Source: Aradus depressus (taxonomy: Eukaryota; Arthropoda; Insecta; Hemiptera; Aradidae). From it: a stretch of DNA of 64,000 nucleotides. The stretch spans positions 10,303,107-10,367,106 of the forward strand of contig OY759225.1 of assembly GCA_963662175.1 (NCBI GenBank), written 5' to 3'. Under the pieces are notes generated by a model. It worked only from the letters and a program-made list of their open reading frames with translations, had not been told where the DNA came from and ran no database searches. Below are positions 44,845-56,700 of this stretch, piece after piece. The number at the start of each line of letters is the position of its first letter. The first letter of the stretch is position 1. A program made the translations under genes and the position numbers.

Positions 44845-45360
44845 GCAGTAATACCCGGCGTTGCCCGGGGAACTTTGACTTTTCTCCCAATATCTCCTAT
44901 AAGGCTATTCAGTTCCTCGACAGTACATTCATGATGTTATAATTTTGAATTATTCATACGGAATAAGGCTTATAGTCCTTCAACTGTAGTAACGCTAGCT
45001 TTGGAGCTAAAACTAATTTATTCAAAAAGATTTCTCATTAATCGTTGCAATGGTTTTCGAGTTACAAAGATTGCGTGAGTGGATGCTGGGATGGACCAGG
45101 GGTTGATTAAAAAATAGACCTTAACCTTCCGGTAGATAAAACTTATCTATTTAAAAAGATTCCTCATTAATCATTGCAGTGGTTTTTGAGTTACAAAGAT
45201 TGCGTGGGTGGATGCTGGGATGGACCAGATATTGAGGTACTAAGACGCCTATAACCTTCCACAAACGATGACGAACAAATTTTAAAAAAAATTAATCCAT
45301 CAAGCCGTTCGTGAGTTATAGCGGTACAACGCACAGACATTTTCAGCTTTATATATATGA
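44845..45360 (-). mobile_element. Helitron-like element, 3' end and internal repeats
   Basis: On the - strand the element ends CCCGGGCAACGCCGGGTATT followed by ACTGCTAG. The CCCGG/CCGGG hairpin is perfect and CTAG is followed by T. An internal duplication (GTTACAAAGATTGCGTGRGT, GGATGCTGGGATGGACCAG) lies at about 45060-45105 and 45190-45230. Subterminal sequence is shared with 31010-31095. No helicase gene is present. Confidence 0.55.
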
Positions 45361-46862
45361 TTATTTATCACTTTACAATTAGTAGTTCTAAACATCGCTG
45401 CCTCCATGTTCACGATGTTATTCCCTAACTAACGTGGGGAAAGATAGTTCTATGTCAAAATCTGTGTATGTAAACACATATAATAGTTACTATGGTTAGA
45501 GCCACTTCATCATGATAGTAAAATTATTATCGTGTAAACCCACTCTAAATAAATTAGTGGATACAGTAGTAACAATCTTATGTTTAATGTTTATATTCTG
45601 AAGTAGCTTTTTGTGACTTTTATAAGTGAAATTGATTGAACATTAAAAATATTCTGGGACATACGTCCCCTAAGAATATACAAATTGCTGGGTTTAAGAA
45701 GATTTTGAAATCACAATATATTTTTCAGGCAGATATATTAATTATTCTTCTGTTTATTTTTTGATTTTACAAAATATCAAATCATGGGAGAATAGTATAC
45801 CTGCCAAAAAAATAAATATAATTAAAAATGTAAGATAAGGCTCAGCTGAATATATAATTCCCTCCAGTTGGATAAGCTGAAATAAGTCTTCAAATGTTTC
45901 CGTCCGTTTCACTTCTTATTGTATCGAGAATCATACTGATGTAAAACTTCAAGCTTAAAAAAACTTCTAAGTTGAGAAGCGCGGACAATTGTGGAAATTT
46001 ATAATAAATTGAGCAAACTTCTTTTTGAAATCCTAAAAAAATAAAGAAAAACAAACCTTTCTAAAGTTCTAAATATTGTTGCTGTTTGTGAAACTTTTTC
46101 CAATAGTTATACATCTCAAAAAACCGAAATGTTAAATTAATTTATTGATTTTATATTTCATAATTTATAATAATTATTAGAATCCTCACTTAATGTTTTG
46201 TGAATTTTAAGGACTGATTTTTTATATTTATATTGTGCTATGTTATATTTGAAAAAATGTTCGTTGTAAAAACTAAAAGTTGTAAGATTTAATGTGCAAA
46301 GATATGTGTGATAATTATTATAAAAATATTAAACTTTTTTACTATCTTTATATTTAAAAAAATATTTATATAAAAAATGTATGTATTAGAAAAACAATTT
46401 ATAACATTTAATCTGCAAAATTTGATGTGTGATAGTCCTTGTAATAATTTTATATGTGCTTTTTGTATTTTATTTTTTACTGTCGTATTTTATAATAAAA
46501 TATGTGGATGATAGTGCGTTTACTAAATTTTACCATAAATTTCTTATGTTCCTATATGTTTAAGAAAATAGTTGGTAAATCGCTGTCAAGTTTCCTTAGA
46601 ACGAATTCATCTAGTAACATTACCCTCTCCGTCCAAAACCAGTTTACCGTTTGTGATAATAACCATCGTTTGGGATAATAATAAATAATCAATACATAGG
46701 GGCTTCTAAATCCTCATATTGAATTATGTGCCGATAAATTTTATTAGGATTTTCGTGTCCCCTCCCCCTTCACTGTGGCCGATTTCGAAAATTAACAGAT
46801 ATTGTTCTCATGGAGTTTAAATTACACTTTAATTATGAAATTTTTTTTTGTTGATATATTCA
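45361..46862. other. AT-rich intergenic stretch
   Basis: No ORF, RNA or named repeat stands out. DR1-like TATCGAGAATCATACTGATG and TTTCCTTAGAACGAATTCAT pieces are isolated. Confidence 0.5.
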
Positions 46863-46865
46863 TTA

Positions 46866-47685
46866 GGGCCCGTTTACACGCTCAAGCCATTTGCTTGCGC
46901 ATGCCAGTTTGTGCAACTGAACTGAATGAAATGTTGCCGTTCACATGTTCAGTTTGATTTGCACAATTGTGAAGTGAGGAACCCTGAAAATTGTAGTTTC
47001 CTGAGTTCAAAATTGAAAATTTTACGAAGAACTAATTCTTGCAACGGCTGCGTTATGAAATTGCATTATAAAAAAAATATCAAATTGTAGGCTAATAAAA
47101 AGAAATGGTAGACCATAGGTTTAGAAACCATGGTTGCTAAAAAGAAAGGGATTTGTTTTCTCATACCAATTTTTAATAGCTGAATTACGCAATGAGCCTG
47201 ACGATTTTCGCAACTATTTGCGTATAGACGAAGCCACATACCAGCATTTGCTAAATTTAATTACACCAATAATTTCAAGAGTTATGAGACGTGCAATTAC
47301 CCCCCATTAACGGCTATTAGCTACTCTAAGATTTTTAGCAACAGCTATGAAGGTTTAAAATTTTCCACATGTATTTCTAAACCAGCTCCAAGTGCTATAA
47401 CTTCAGAAACATGCGACGCAATTTACACGGCATTAAAAAACACATTTCTAAAGGTAAGTTTATTGAATGTTAATAAAAAGTCTAAATAAAATGCGATGCG
47501 CATGCCCAAGGTTGAAGCTGAGGCTTCAGCATCGTTTAGACGCTCATGCCAATACACCAACCTCAAGACAGATTTTACTCAAGTCAAACTTTTTGGCTTG
47601 CGCGAACTTCATGCCTGCGTTCATGCGCAACGATTTACTTGCGCAAGCCAGTTTGTCCAAATGGCTTGAGCGTCTGAACGAGCCC
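46866..47685 (+). mobile_element. PIF/Harbinger derivative 5 with TTA target duplication
   Basis: Left end GGGCCCGTTTACACGCTCAA; the right end complements to GGGCTCGTTCAGACGCTCAA. TTA on both flanks (46863-46865 and 47686-47688). Extended inverted repeats include CATTTG and CTTGCGCA blocks. It carries a nuclease N-terminal remnant. Confidence 0.9.
47165..47456 (+). pseudogene. HARBI1-like nuclease N-terminal fragment
   Basis: Frame pieces: ELRNEPDDFRNYLRIDEATY, QHLLNLITPIISRVMRRAIT, a stop, RLLATLRFLATAM, a frameshift, then PSAITSETCDAIYTALKNTF ending at a GTAAGT donor. They follow the HARBI1 exon order up to just before the catalytic domain. Confidence 0.8.
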
Positions 47686-47714
47686 TTACATCAGCAGTTA
47701 TGGGGTTTTTGAAT

Positions 47715-48010
47715 TAAGCTGTTCTCTATTCCCCTCTTCACTTCGACCAATTCCGCTGAAAATTCATAACTGTCGTCCTTATGCGGTTTTTAAATTAGTT
47801 TTGAAATGTGTTGTTATATTCATTGCAGAGATTTTGAGTATCCCTTTGGCTGAAAATCAATAGATGCCTTAGAGGATTATGTATACACATAAAAAATTTC
47901 ATGTCGATACATTTATTCTAAGGGAGTTCTCATGTTAATACAGGCAGAAACTTTTTTTTTTTTTCATTTTTGGACTCAGGTTGTCGGAAAACATTAAATT
48001 TCGTGGAAAA
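47715..48010 (-). repeat. DR1 copy (antisense)
   Basis: Contains the complement of the DR1 blocks (GGCTGAAAATCAATAGATGC, ATTTCATGTCGATACATTTA). Confidence 0.55.
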
Positions 48011-48270
48011 CTGACACAACTTCCTCACACTTTGTATAGCTATGGAAGTAAAATAATGGGAGAAAAGGTATAAAAATGAAACTTAAACATAAGTTGTCAA
48101 TATTATAATGATAATTCATGATTTTTCAAGTAATTTCTATTATCTTGAATTTGTCCAGTTCTCTCTCCACAGTTCTGCTAGCTGAGTTTATGACTGACAA
48201 TAGTTTTGTTCCAGGCCCTGAAAACGTAAAGAAATTAGGTTTTAATATCAATTGTAAGAATATAGTAGTT

Positions 48271-48518
48271 GTGATTCATTCCCTAGCTTTAACGAGGTCA
48301 TATCGCCTACTACCAGAGTGCTCTTTCGTTACTCAGGTCGACATGAGCCCAACTCTACTATGGGAGTCCTAAATTTTGTCTAACCAGGTTTATTCACTAA
48401 GATGGGGTCTGGGACCGAAGGACGGCGTGCTCAAGGTTTTTCCATCTCCCAGATAAAAAGGGCCTCGGTCGTGTTTCGAACCCGCGATCTTGAGCTCAGT
48501 AGGCAACCGAAGCCCTCG
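48271..48518 (-). mobile_element. SINE-A copy
   Basis: Tail GTGATTCATTCCCTAGC, body with internal deletions, B box GGTTCGAAACC complement at 48472-48483, and head ending GAAGCCCTC. Just upstream (48165-48265) the plus-strand frame LLAEFMTDNSFVPGPENVKK follows a CTCTCCACAG, but no family is recognised. Confidence 0.75.
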
Positions 48519-49030
48519 GATATAATAAATATATATATATAAACCTTTCACTTGTGATGCTTTACTACAACACGTGTATTTCTTATCCAAATTACGCTTT
48601 ACAATAAAACAAAAATATACCGCTGACACCAACTCATTACTTTAATAATAAACGTCTTTATTTCTTTTTATTTTTACAGATGTACATTAATAATAATAAT
48701 AATAATGAACGACAATACTCATGGTCAAATTGACCGTCTGAGGGGTTATCTCTTCTATTTCTACTCGATAATACACATATATAAAAGTGACAAAATAAAA
48801 ATAAAATAATTCAAATACAAATGCAGTAATTTACAAAATTAACTTAAATGATCCTTTAAAAAAAACTAACAAAAAATAAAAATAAAAAACATCTTCCTGT
48901 TTATATATTAATAATAATTAAATTCTGAAACTAGCTCAAATCTATAATTCCAGACGGCTTTGCAATAGTTAATTAAACTTTTGTAATTCAACTCATTACT
49001 TTCATATACCCAGTAATGTAAGTATGAAAT
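48519..49030. other. Repeat remnant interrupted by later insertions
   Basis: Sequence around 48586-48640 and 48985-49030 (CTTTACAATAAAACAAAAAT, ACTCATTACTTTCATATACC) matches the left part of the TIR element at 60545. Its right part reappears at 50410-50510, so an older copy was split by a SINE-B and a Penelope insertion. Confidence 0.5.
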
Positions 49031-49233
49031 GGGGAGCCATGGCCGTGCAGGCTAGAGCGTAGGGCTTTGGTTGCCTGGTCTCACCATGGTTTGCGGGTTC
49101 GAATCACGTCCGGGAGTGAGTTTTATTTCGTAGATAGAAATCTCTTCTGGGGACATGGATGTCGTAAATATAACTAAAATAACACACTGATGGCTAGTGT
49201 GGTGTCTGCCGAGGCCAATCAAAAAAAAAAAAA
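49031..49233 (+). mobile_element. SINE-B, full length
   Basis: A second tRNA-derived SINE family: GGGGAGCCATGGCCGTGCAG head, A-box-like GGCTAGAGCGTAGGG, B box GGTTCGAATCA, then TTTTATTTCGTAGATAGAAA and an A-rich end. The target duplication AAGTATGAMAT is at 49020-49030 and 49234-49244 (one mismatch). Related to 60244-60445. Confidence 0.85.
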
Positions 49234-49244
49234 AAGTATGACAT

Positions 49245-50373
49245 AGGAATAGATAATTAAAATACACAATTTCTTTGTCAAACTTCACTATATATTCTCA
49301 AATACTCAACTAGTTTCGCCGTGTTAAGGCATTATCAAGAGTCACTTACAAACCGACAGAATCGGTTGACAGGGTAGAAGGTACAGTTATGGAGGGGTTT
49401 TTTAGGTAGTGACGGGGAATCCCTTGTTTTTGCTACTCCATACATTCCAATAAACAGATATTTACAAGATAATAATAAATATAAAATAAAAAAGAAAGAA
49501 AATATATATATATATATAAAATGTAATAAAGATAATCTAACAGTAAAGTGTTGGTATTTATATAGGTATGACTCATGAATTATATAAATGTAACATATAA
49601 TAAATATTAAAGTGAATAAAAACAAATACATAGAATTTAAAGACAAATTAAAACATCAAATGAAAAATATAGTATTCTCTGAATGTCAGTTGGCAAAACA
49701 TTTCCACAATCATCAGACTCTTAGCTACTTGATATTTAAATTAAGAAGGGGGGAATGGTTCAGTTCTATTTGTTCATTTAGCATTACAATATCGTTATTT
49801 TTGTTCAGTTTATTTATTTCTACCGCTTCCAGTAAATTCAAAAGTGGATCTTTTTGGCAGATATGTATTATAGTTGGTTTGTGTTGTGTGTCTATGGTAT
49901 GTCCTGTTTCTGTGAGATGTTGGTGAAATGAGGAAGTGTTGGAGTTAGTATTTCTTGTGTGTTCCCTGTTATTAAATTGGTCCAACTGTCTGTCTGTGCC
50001 TGTGAAACCAGTTAAGACGTCATCGACATATCTAAACCAAAATAAAATATGTTTTTTTGCTAATTTTGTTTTTAGTATTTTATTTTCTAAGTCGTCCATA
50101 AATATATCTGCTAAGAGTGGGCTGAGGGGGGAGCCCATTGGAAGTCCAGATTTTTGAAGGTACGTTTTTTTGTTAAATTGGAAATAATTTTGGTTGAGGC
50201 ATGTATCATTAACTAAAAACCCCCTCCATAACTGTACCTTCTACCCTGTCAACCAATTCTGTCAGTTTGTAAGTGACTCTTGATAATGCCTTAACACGGC
50301 GAAACTAGTTGAGTATTTGAGAATATATAGTGAAGTTTGACAAAGAAATTGTGTATTTTAATTATCTATTCCT
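49245..50373 (-). mobile_element. Penelope-like element with inverted terminal repeats
   Basis: Arms of about 160 bp (49245-49405 and 50215-50373) are inverted copies, starting AGGAATAGATAATTAAAATA and containing the complement of TAATGCCTTAACACGGCGAA. Between them the - strand encodes Penelope RT and endonuclease parts. The element sits 3' of SINE-B inside an older repeat. Confidence 0.85.
49738..50215 (-). pseudogene. Penelope RT palm fused to endonuclease tail (internal deletion)
   Basis: The - strand frame reads QNYFQFNKKTYLQKSGLPMG, SPLSPLLADIFMDDLE, then HILFWFRYVDDVL, the RT catalytic YVDD box. After TDRQLDQF it passes directly to SFHQHLTETGHTID and LLNLLEAVEINK, which belong to the GIY-YIG endonuclease C-terminus. 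The thumb and the endonuclease core are therefore deleted and the fusion cannot be functional. Confidence 0.85.
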
Positions 50374-50399
50374 AGAATGGAGCTTCACAAAGTAAATCT

Positions 50400-50510
50400 G
50401 GAAACCATAAATTATTTGAAAGTCTGACATGATTTTGAGAAGGGGAAGGAGGAAAAAAGAGTGATCTGTAAGCGTAGTTGGTATAAGAAAGTCTTGTAAT
50501 GACCACCAAT
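50400..50510 (+). mobile_element. Right end of the older TIR element
   Basis: AGAGTGATCTGTAAGCGTAG and TTGGTATAAGAAAGTCTTG match the right terminus of 60545-60789. Confidence 0.55.
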
Positions 50511-50553
50511 TTTTATAACATATAAAGAATAATATATATATTTTTTTAAAGTA

Positions 50554-50559
50554 TTTATT
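50554..50559 (-). promoter_or_regulatory. Candidate polyadenylation signal of the SMYD gene
   Basis: AATAAA on the - strand, 11 bases after the TAA stop at 50571. The 3' UTR would be very short. Confidence 0.5.
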
Positions 50560-50570
50560 ATAGTATAGAA

Positions 50571-50797
50571 TTATTTTATTTTTTTGTTACCTATAGTGTC
50601 AACAATGCGACGGGCCTCCTGAAGACAATTGTTGGCCTCTGTAAGGAGCTGGTCTTTTTGTATGTCCTTGGAAGCTCTGCGGGCCTCCTCCACCAAGGCG
50701 GAGTGTTCTTCCAGGAGAGCTACACTCGTGTATAGACCTGTCCTCGTCGAAGTGGGGTCTACCATCCGGGCTAGTCCAGTCAGTCGGCGGCACAACT
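50571..50797 (-). CDS. SMYD-like terminal exon
   Basis: Encodes LCRRLTGLARMVDPTSTRTG... to IGNKKIK and TAA. Acceptor TTTTTAG. An amphipathic helical tail. Confidence 0.9.
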
Positions 50798-53700
50798 CTA
50801 AAAACACCCTATTTTATTTTTCAACACATAATATATGGAACCTTGATTAGAATAAATATATGTTTTCAATGTTGAATATATTTTTTTGGCTAACAAGACT
50901 ACGATATAGGACTAAATCCGTCGCTGATTACAACATTGTGCTGTAGATTCAGAAGTTCCTGTGATAGTCAACTAATGATTTTTAGCCAAAACAGTCGATT
51001 GGTGTTAGAGGGAGAGGAAAACATAGTTGATTAATTCGTACTGGGGAAGTATGTACTAACGATTAGGGTTCAATCGATACCAAGTACCGATACTTTAACT
51101 TACGAGTAGTATTGTATAAAACTTTCTATCGAATAAAAAGTGTCGATACCCACTCGTATCGATTGTATCGAGTACTTCGTTATAAGAGAGCGGAAACGTC
51201 CGCTGTGATACCACCAGCCCTAAAAAAACAAACATTCTATGGGCTTGATCCGGTCTCGGTTCTACCCCCACAAATATTGAAAGTTTTTTTTTCAAGTATC
51301 TTCATACTGTGGACATCTTAAAACTTCACCTTGAATGAAAATACATGGTAGAACCTGATGTGGTCGGATGATTCGACCGTCCGACGTCATCAGACAAGAA
51401 ATAGTTAGTCAGTCAAACAATGATGAGATGACACAGAATCTAATATTGTGTCTGTTCTTACCAAATCCGCCTCACGGTTACTGTTTTTGGGTAAATAATT
51501 TAACGTTTTAAAATATGAGTTTCAAAACGACATTTCAGTACGGTTTTTGGCATGTGTCTCGCTAAACCGGGTAATAGGTCATAAATATAAGAGGTATCTT
51601 GCACAATGTCCTTAGGCCGCCAAGCAAAATTGGTCTCATTTTTTATCAGATTTCGGTCAAAATGTCATCAGATTTGAGTTAGCACAAGTGACATCATCTG
51701 AAATGTCTTGTTTGTTTTTGACCTGGAGCGTTCACAAAGTTCTAATCATAAACACACAAACATCATTCCAAAATCGTCAAAACATATTTAGGGGACCATA
51801 AAACTTGGAAATATGTTGAAAACTCGATTTCAGGCTTATGGACGATTACAATAATGTATTATACTAAAGGGATCATTGTCGCCAAGTGACACCCCCTAAA
51901 ATTATTCACAGACCCACTCTTCTCAGCTGGGCGCCGGTAGCTTAGGTGTAGCATGCGATTGAGTACGCCGTCCTTCGGATGAAACAGTAAGCGATGTCAG
52001 ATACTCCTACCCTAGATAAAATTTAGGATTCTCGTAGGTAGAATCAGGCTTATGACCACCAGAGTGATGGAAGAGCACTCTGGTTGTAGGTAGCCTCATA
52101 GTTAAATCCCGTAGCCTCATAGTATATAATAATAAAAAAAACAATAAAATTTGAAAGATATAAATGAGATATTGTAGTGGGCATTAGAAACAAACAAATC
52201 AAATCGAATAAGATAAAATTATTTTATTAAAAACATACTGAAAATAATAAAAAGCCTAATAAAATAAACATACAATTTATTTTTACTAAGGATATAAAAC
52301 GACTGGAGACTATTTGTATTCCCGTAATATTTCACTGTTTTAAAACACTTTTTGCAAGTCGCTGAGATCAAATCGTTCTCAGTGTAATAAATCCACATTT
52401 TTGCCATACGATGAGGCATTATAATTTGTAATTGACAAAATGGAATGTAAAAATGAAATAAAATGCTGAAATCGTAATCACGTTCACGGTTCTGTTCAAA
52501 ATCAAACAAACGTATACCTTCATAAACAAAAAACGATTTAATGTAAATAAGGTAAGAAATAAGGACGCATCATGCAGACTGCGTGATCACATCACACATG
52601 AGGTTATCACCATCGATATATATCATTTGTCCGTGGACCGTAATTTGAGCTCAGTATTTTATTGCAACAACAAATGAAAGAAAATTGTAGTCAATTAAAC
52701 GGTAAACGATTATGATGAATTGAAAATTTGATATAATTTCTTTTTAATTGTTGAAATTTGAATCGAGTACTTTGAATAATATCTATTCGATATCAACTTA
52801 GTACACCAAAAGTATCGATACTTTACTTGTATCGATAGATCCCTACTAACAATCAAACCCTTACCAATTTTCCTCTGTAGTACACCTTCAGTAAGCTGTC
52901 TGTAGTCCACTTCTCGTCCCCAGAGTTGCACCAATGAGTGAGCTACTGTAAAACAGTGATAATGGTTCTTGTGAAGTACTTTTTCCAAATTTTCTAACAG
53001 TGTCTCCAATTTCTTCACCGAAGGTGCCTAGGCAAAAAAAAAAAAAAAATTCAATAAACTTACAAATAAATTATTTTTTAAAGCATCTGACTATCATAAG
53101 GGTCATTCTTTGAGAATAGGGATAATTTAAGTCCTGATAGAATTCTAGCTTTTGAGAACGCCTTTGTGTTCGTCAGAAAAACCGATAGGAGGTGGATCGT
53201 CACGAGTGGTTTACAAGCAGTTCATTCGGCGCTCCAAACCCCGTCCCAATCATGAGAACTCGGGAACGGTCAGCTCGGAAATGTATACACATGTTAACAC
53301 GACAACGAAGTAAAGATGCCTTCAGTGCTAGAGCCAGTCACGATCAAACTCACGGAGAAACTCACCTACCCGCTCCACAATTTAGCTCGGGTGCACACTG
53401 GCATGATATCCGTTCGTCTTCAAGTTCTACTTTCATGGGATTACTACAGTATGATTGGGTTTTTGTTACATTACCTCCATAACAGCGTCCACTTGAGCCC
53501 CCAGCCTGGAGACCAGATCTGTGACATGTACCGAGGACAGGATGAGTGGACATCTGGTACACTTCCAGTCGGGGTCCTCATCACCATTTATCGCCAGGAT
53601 GTCCCCTCCACAGCGTTCTGTCTGGCGCCAACAGGTATACATTTAAATAGGACATGTAGTGATAAAGGTTAGGTTAGGTTTTATGACTCATGCCAGGGCT

Positions 53701-56700
53701 TTAACTACGAGGTCATATCGCCTACTACCAGAGCGCTCTTTCGTCACTCTGGTGGACATGAGCCCGACTCTACTGTGGGAGTCCTAAATTTTGCCTACCC
53801 TAAAGTTTTATTCACCTAGAGAAGGGGTCTTTAACGAGTACCTGACATTCTACAGGCTCGGGACCATCGCTTAACGTTCCATCCGAAGGACGGCGTGCTT
53901 AAGTTTATTTTACCACCCAGATAAAATAAACTAAGAGCCTCGGTCGGGTTTCGAACCCACGATCTTGAGCTCAGAAAACACGCTTACCACTGAGCGAGCT
54001 AAAATATCCTTGATTGAGATCAGTTGCAACTTATAAGTTAGTTAATAACTAACTTATAAGTGACTCATGCAGGGCTCTAACTAGGAAGTCATATTGTTTA
54101 CTAGAGCGCTCTTTCATCGCTCTGATGGACATGAGCCCGACAATGCCCGTATGGGCGAAACGTGAACTAACGTAAAAAATAAACGGAAATTGAAAGAGCA
54201 TATAAGTTTGTTATTTTTAATGTATGTATGTAATTAATATGTACAGAAATGTAAAAATTTAAAAAATAAATATTTAAAATATATAATAAAATTACAATTG
54301 AGTATAATTTTGCTTATTTTATAGTTTAGAAGAGGAGAAAAGTTGTGGTTAAATGTTGTCTCTCCCCTCCCTTTGAATTCGAACAATTTTAGGGACAAAA
54401 ATAGCCCTTAGAGTTTTTTTTTTAAATATGAAAGGTGAAAAAACCTTGGGTACGATGTCTTTCGATGGTCCCGAGCCTGTGCGATGTCAGGTACTAAAGA
54501 GGCAAAAATTAGGACTCCCACAGTAGAGTCGAAAGAGGGACGAAAGAGCTCTCTGATAGTAGGCGTCATGACCTCGTAGTAAAAGTTGGTTTATTAAGAT
54601 GTTCAAAAAAAAAACATTTATGGATACATTTAGTTGACAATGTACTTACCACATCAGTTACTGAATTCCCTAAACACTTGAGAGTGCTGAAATTGGTGCC
54701 AAGTTCAGTGGGGTCATTGCATCTTGCACATTTGCAGATAAAGTATTTAGTTCTGTTGAGATGTTCCCTTCGGGCTGCAGTACCCCACAATGTGTGTGTG
54801 TACATAGTACAGATGTGGGCTCCTCTAGAATACAACAATTAATACATTAACCAACAATTTTTGCAATGGCTACTTTGGTTCAAAGGGTGCAATTGCGGAA
54901 AATTGCTGCTAAAATAAATGTTTTATGGTAATATTTTTTTTTTTAAATTCTGCGTTATGGCACCAACTTACAAACTTATGGACAAACAAAAGTATTTATT
55001 ATATGTTTAGAGAGATATGTGTTATCGCAGACTTTTTCGTAGAACTTTTCATTTACAACAATTCCTTTATACATAATTTTGATGTAACGTAAAAGGTTTA
55101 GGCAGCGTATGCAACAAATGGCGCCCGAACGGCTGTTTCTCCTCCGAATTGCTTCACTTCTACCATCACTGCTTAGCTCCCTTTTGATAAAGCGTGAAGA
55201 TTTATAGCCTGTGTAAAGAAATAAGCTTGCTAAAGGTGAAATAATTATTCAAATTGGTTAAGTAGGTGTCTCTCTTTATAAATAACAAATATTTGAATAA
55301 CTACTTAAAATGAAATTTGATATGTAGATTTAAAGCCCTATAATGACATCATTTATTAATTTTCTGTGGAACCAGCCAAAAGGGAGGGGGGCTCAACTCA
55401 AAAACCCTAATAACTGCCTATGTAATGAATAACACAACATTCAATATGTACATTTAAATCCAAATAAGAACGACATCTATTAATTTTCAGCGAATTCAGC
55501 CGAAGGGAAGCGGGACTAGAGAAGATGGCTCGACTCAAATACTAATAACTGCCGATACATAGAGGTATCGACACAAAATTTAGTATGAGTATTCAGAACC
55601 CATTATATATGTTGTATTGGCTGGTGTTTTACACCTAGGGACCTAAGCATCCAGTGTTCTTATCACTTCCCTGGAAGCTGGGGTTCCACCTTATTTTGTT
55701 ACCTGTATGTTTATACTACCTAAACCAAGCCCTTCATGAAGTAGTCAGTCTCCCAGTTTCCTTAATGAACCTGAGAATGCTCCCGTGGTCCAATCTTCTA
55801 AAGTCCTCCTCTGCGATTACATCTTTACCAAAGATGTGTAATCTCGCTCGCGCGTATCCCGAGCGAATGCCCAGGAAGTGTGCCGCCGTCTCATTTTCTA
55901 CTCCATATCTGTCACAGGTGGGACTGTCCTTGACTCCTACAGTGTGTAGGTGTCTATTGAACAGACCGTGTACCGACTCCCCTCCAAGGAACATCTTCGA
56001 CTGTCTGCATGTAGTTTTTTCTCTTCATGTAAACTCCAAAAGATCTTTAGTCCACTCTTTAATCCGGGTTCGGTATGCCTCCCGAGATATTCCTAGTACT
56101 GGCTCTGGCCCCATAAAGGGCTTACTTGAACCTTCCTTGGCTAGTCGGCCTACCTCCTAGTTTTCCTGAATCCACGAGTGTCCGGGAACCCAGTAGAGTC
56201 AGCCACTATGTAAGTGAAATATTGAGTTCTAGCCCAGACGGTTGATTAGCTCTGGAGGGAGAGCAAAAACGTAATTGATTAATTTGTGCTATAAATGATT
56301 TCCTAACTACAAAAGTTTGCTAAAGATCAAATCCCACTAAAATTAACTGAAATGTTGCTACAGTAAGAATGGTTATTGGAGAGATTTAATGGAATTATCT
56401 ACTTACTGCTTCAGATCATCTACCGTGTACACATTTATTTTGAAATCTTCCAAACTAAAAGAGTATTTGACGTTTGGCATACAATTATGTTCCATAAGAC
56501 ATGCTGTTGGATACAAAGCTGTTATTTCTTCTTCGTCTGTAGAAAATAAAACGTAATTAAGGCAACAAACAATATTTTTTTATTCATTTACAAACAGATA
56601 TTTACAACTGTATAAAAATAAATACAACAAGCAAATGTGCTATTAGAGAGATAATGATAATGTCAAAATGTCAAGAGGGGAGAAATCACCCAGTGTTGAT

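Noticed and set aside
48165..48265. Exon with LLAEFMTDNSFVPGPENVKK
   Set aside because: A CTCTCCACAG precedes it, but there is no clear donor, partner exon or family; left as a remark.
49031..49110. tRNA gene
   Set aside because: Head of SINE-B; a second copy with the same non-tRNA body at 60244.
53192..53672. Overlapping + strand ORFs of 96 and 118 codons
   Set aside because: The second covers SMYD exon 8 antisense, the first has no recognisable family; both probably chance in less AT-rich sequence.
55654..56160. 168-codon + strand ORF (and 43285-43629 +)
   Set aside because: Shadow of the I-type retrotransposon RNase H/Cys-His region, which reads on the - strand.
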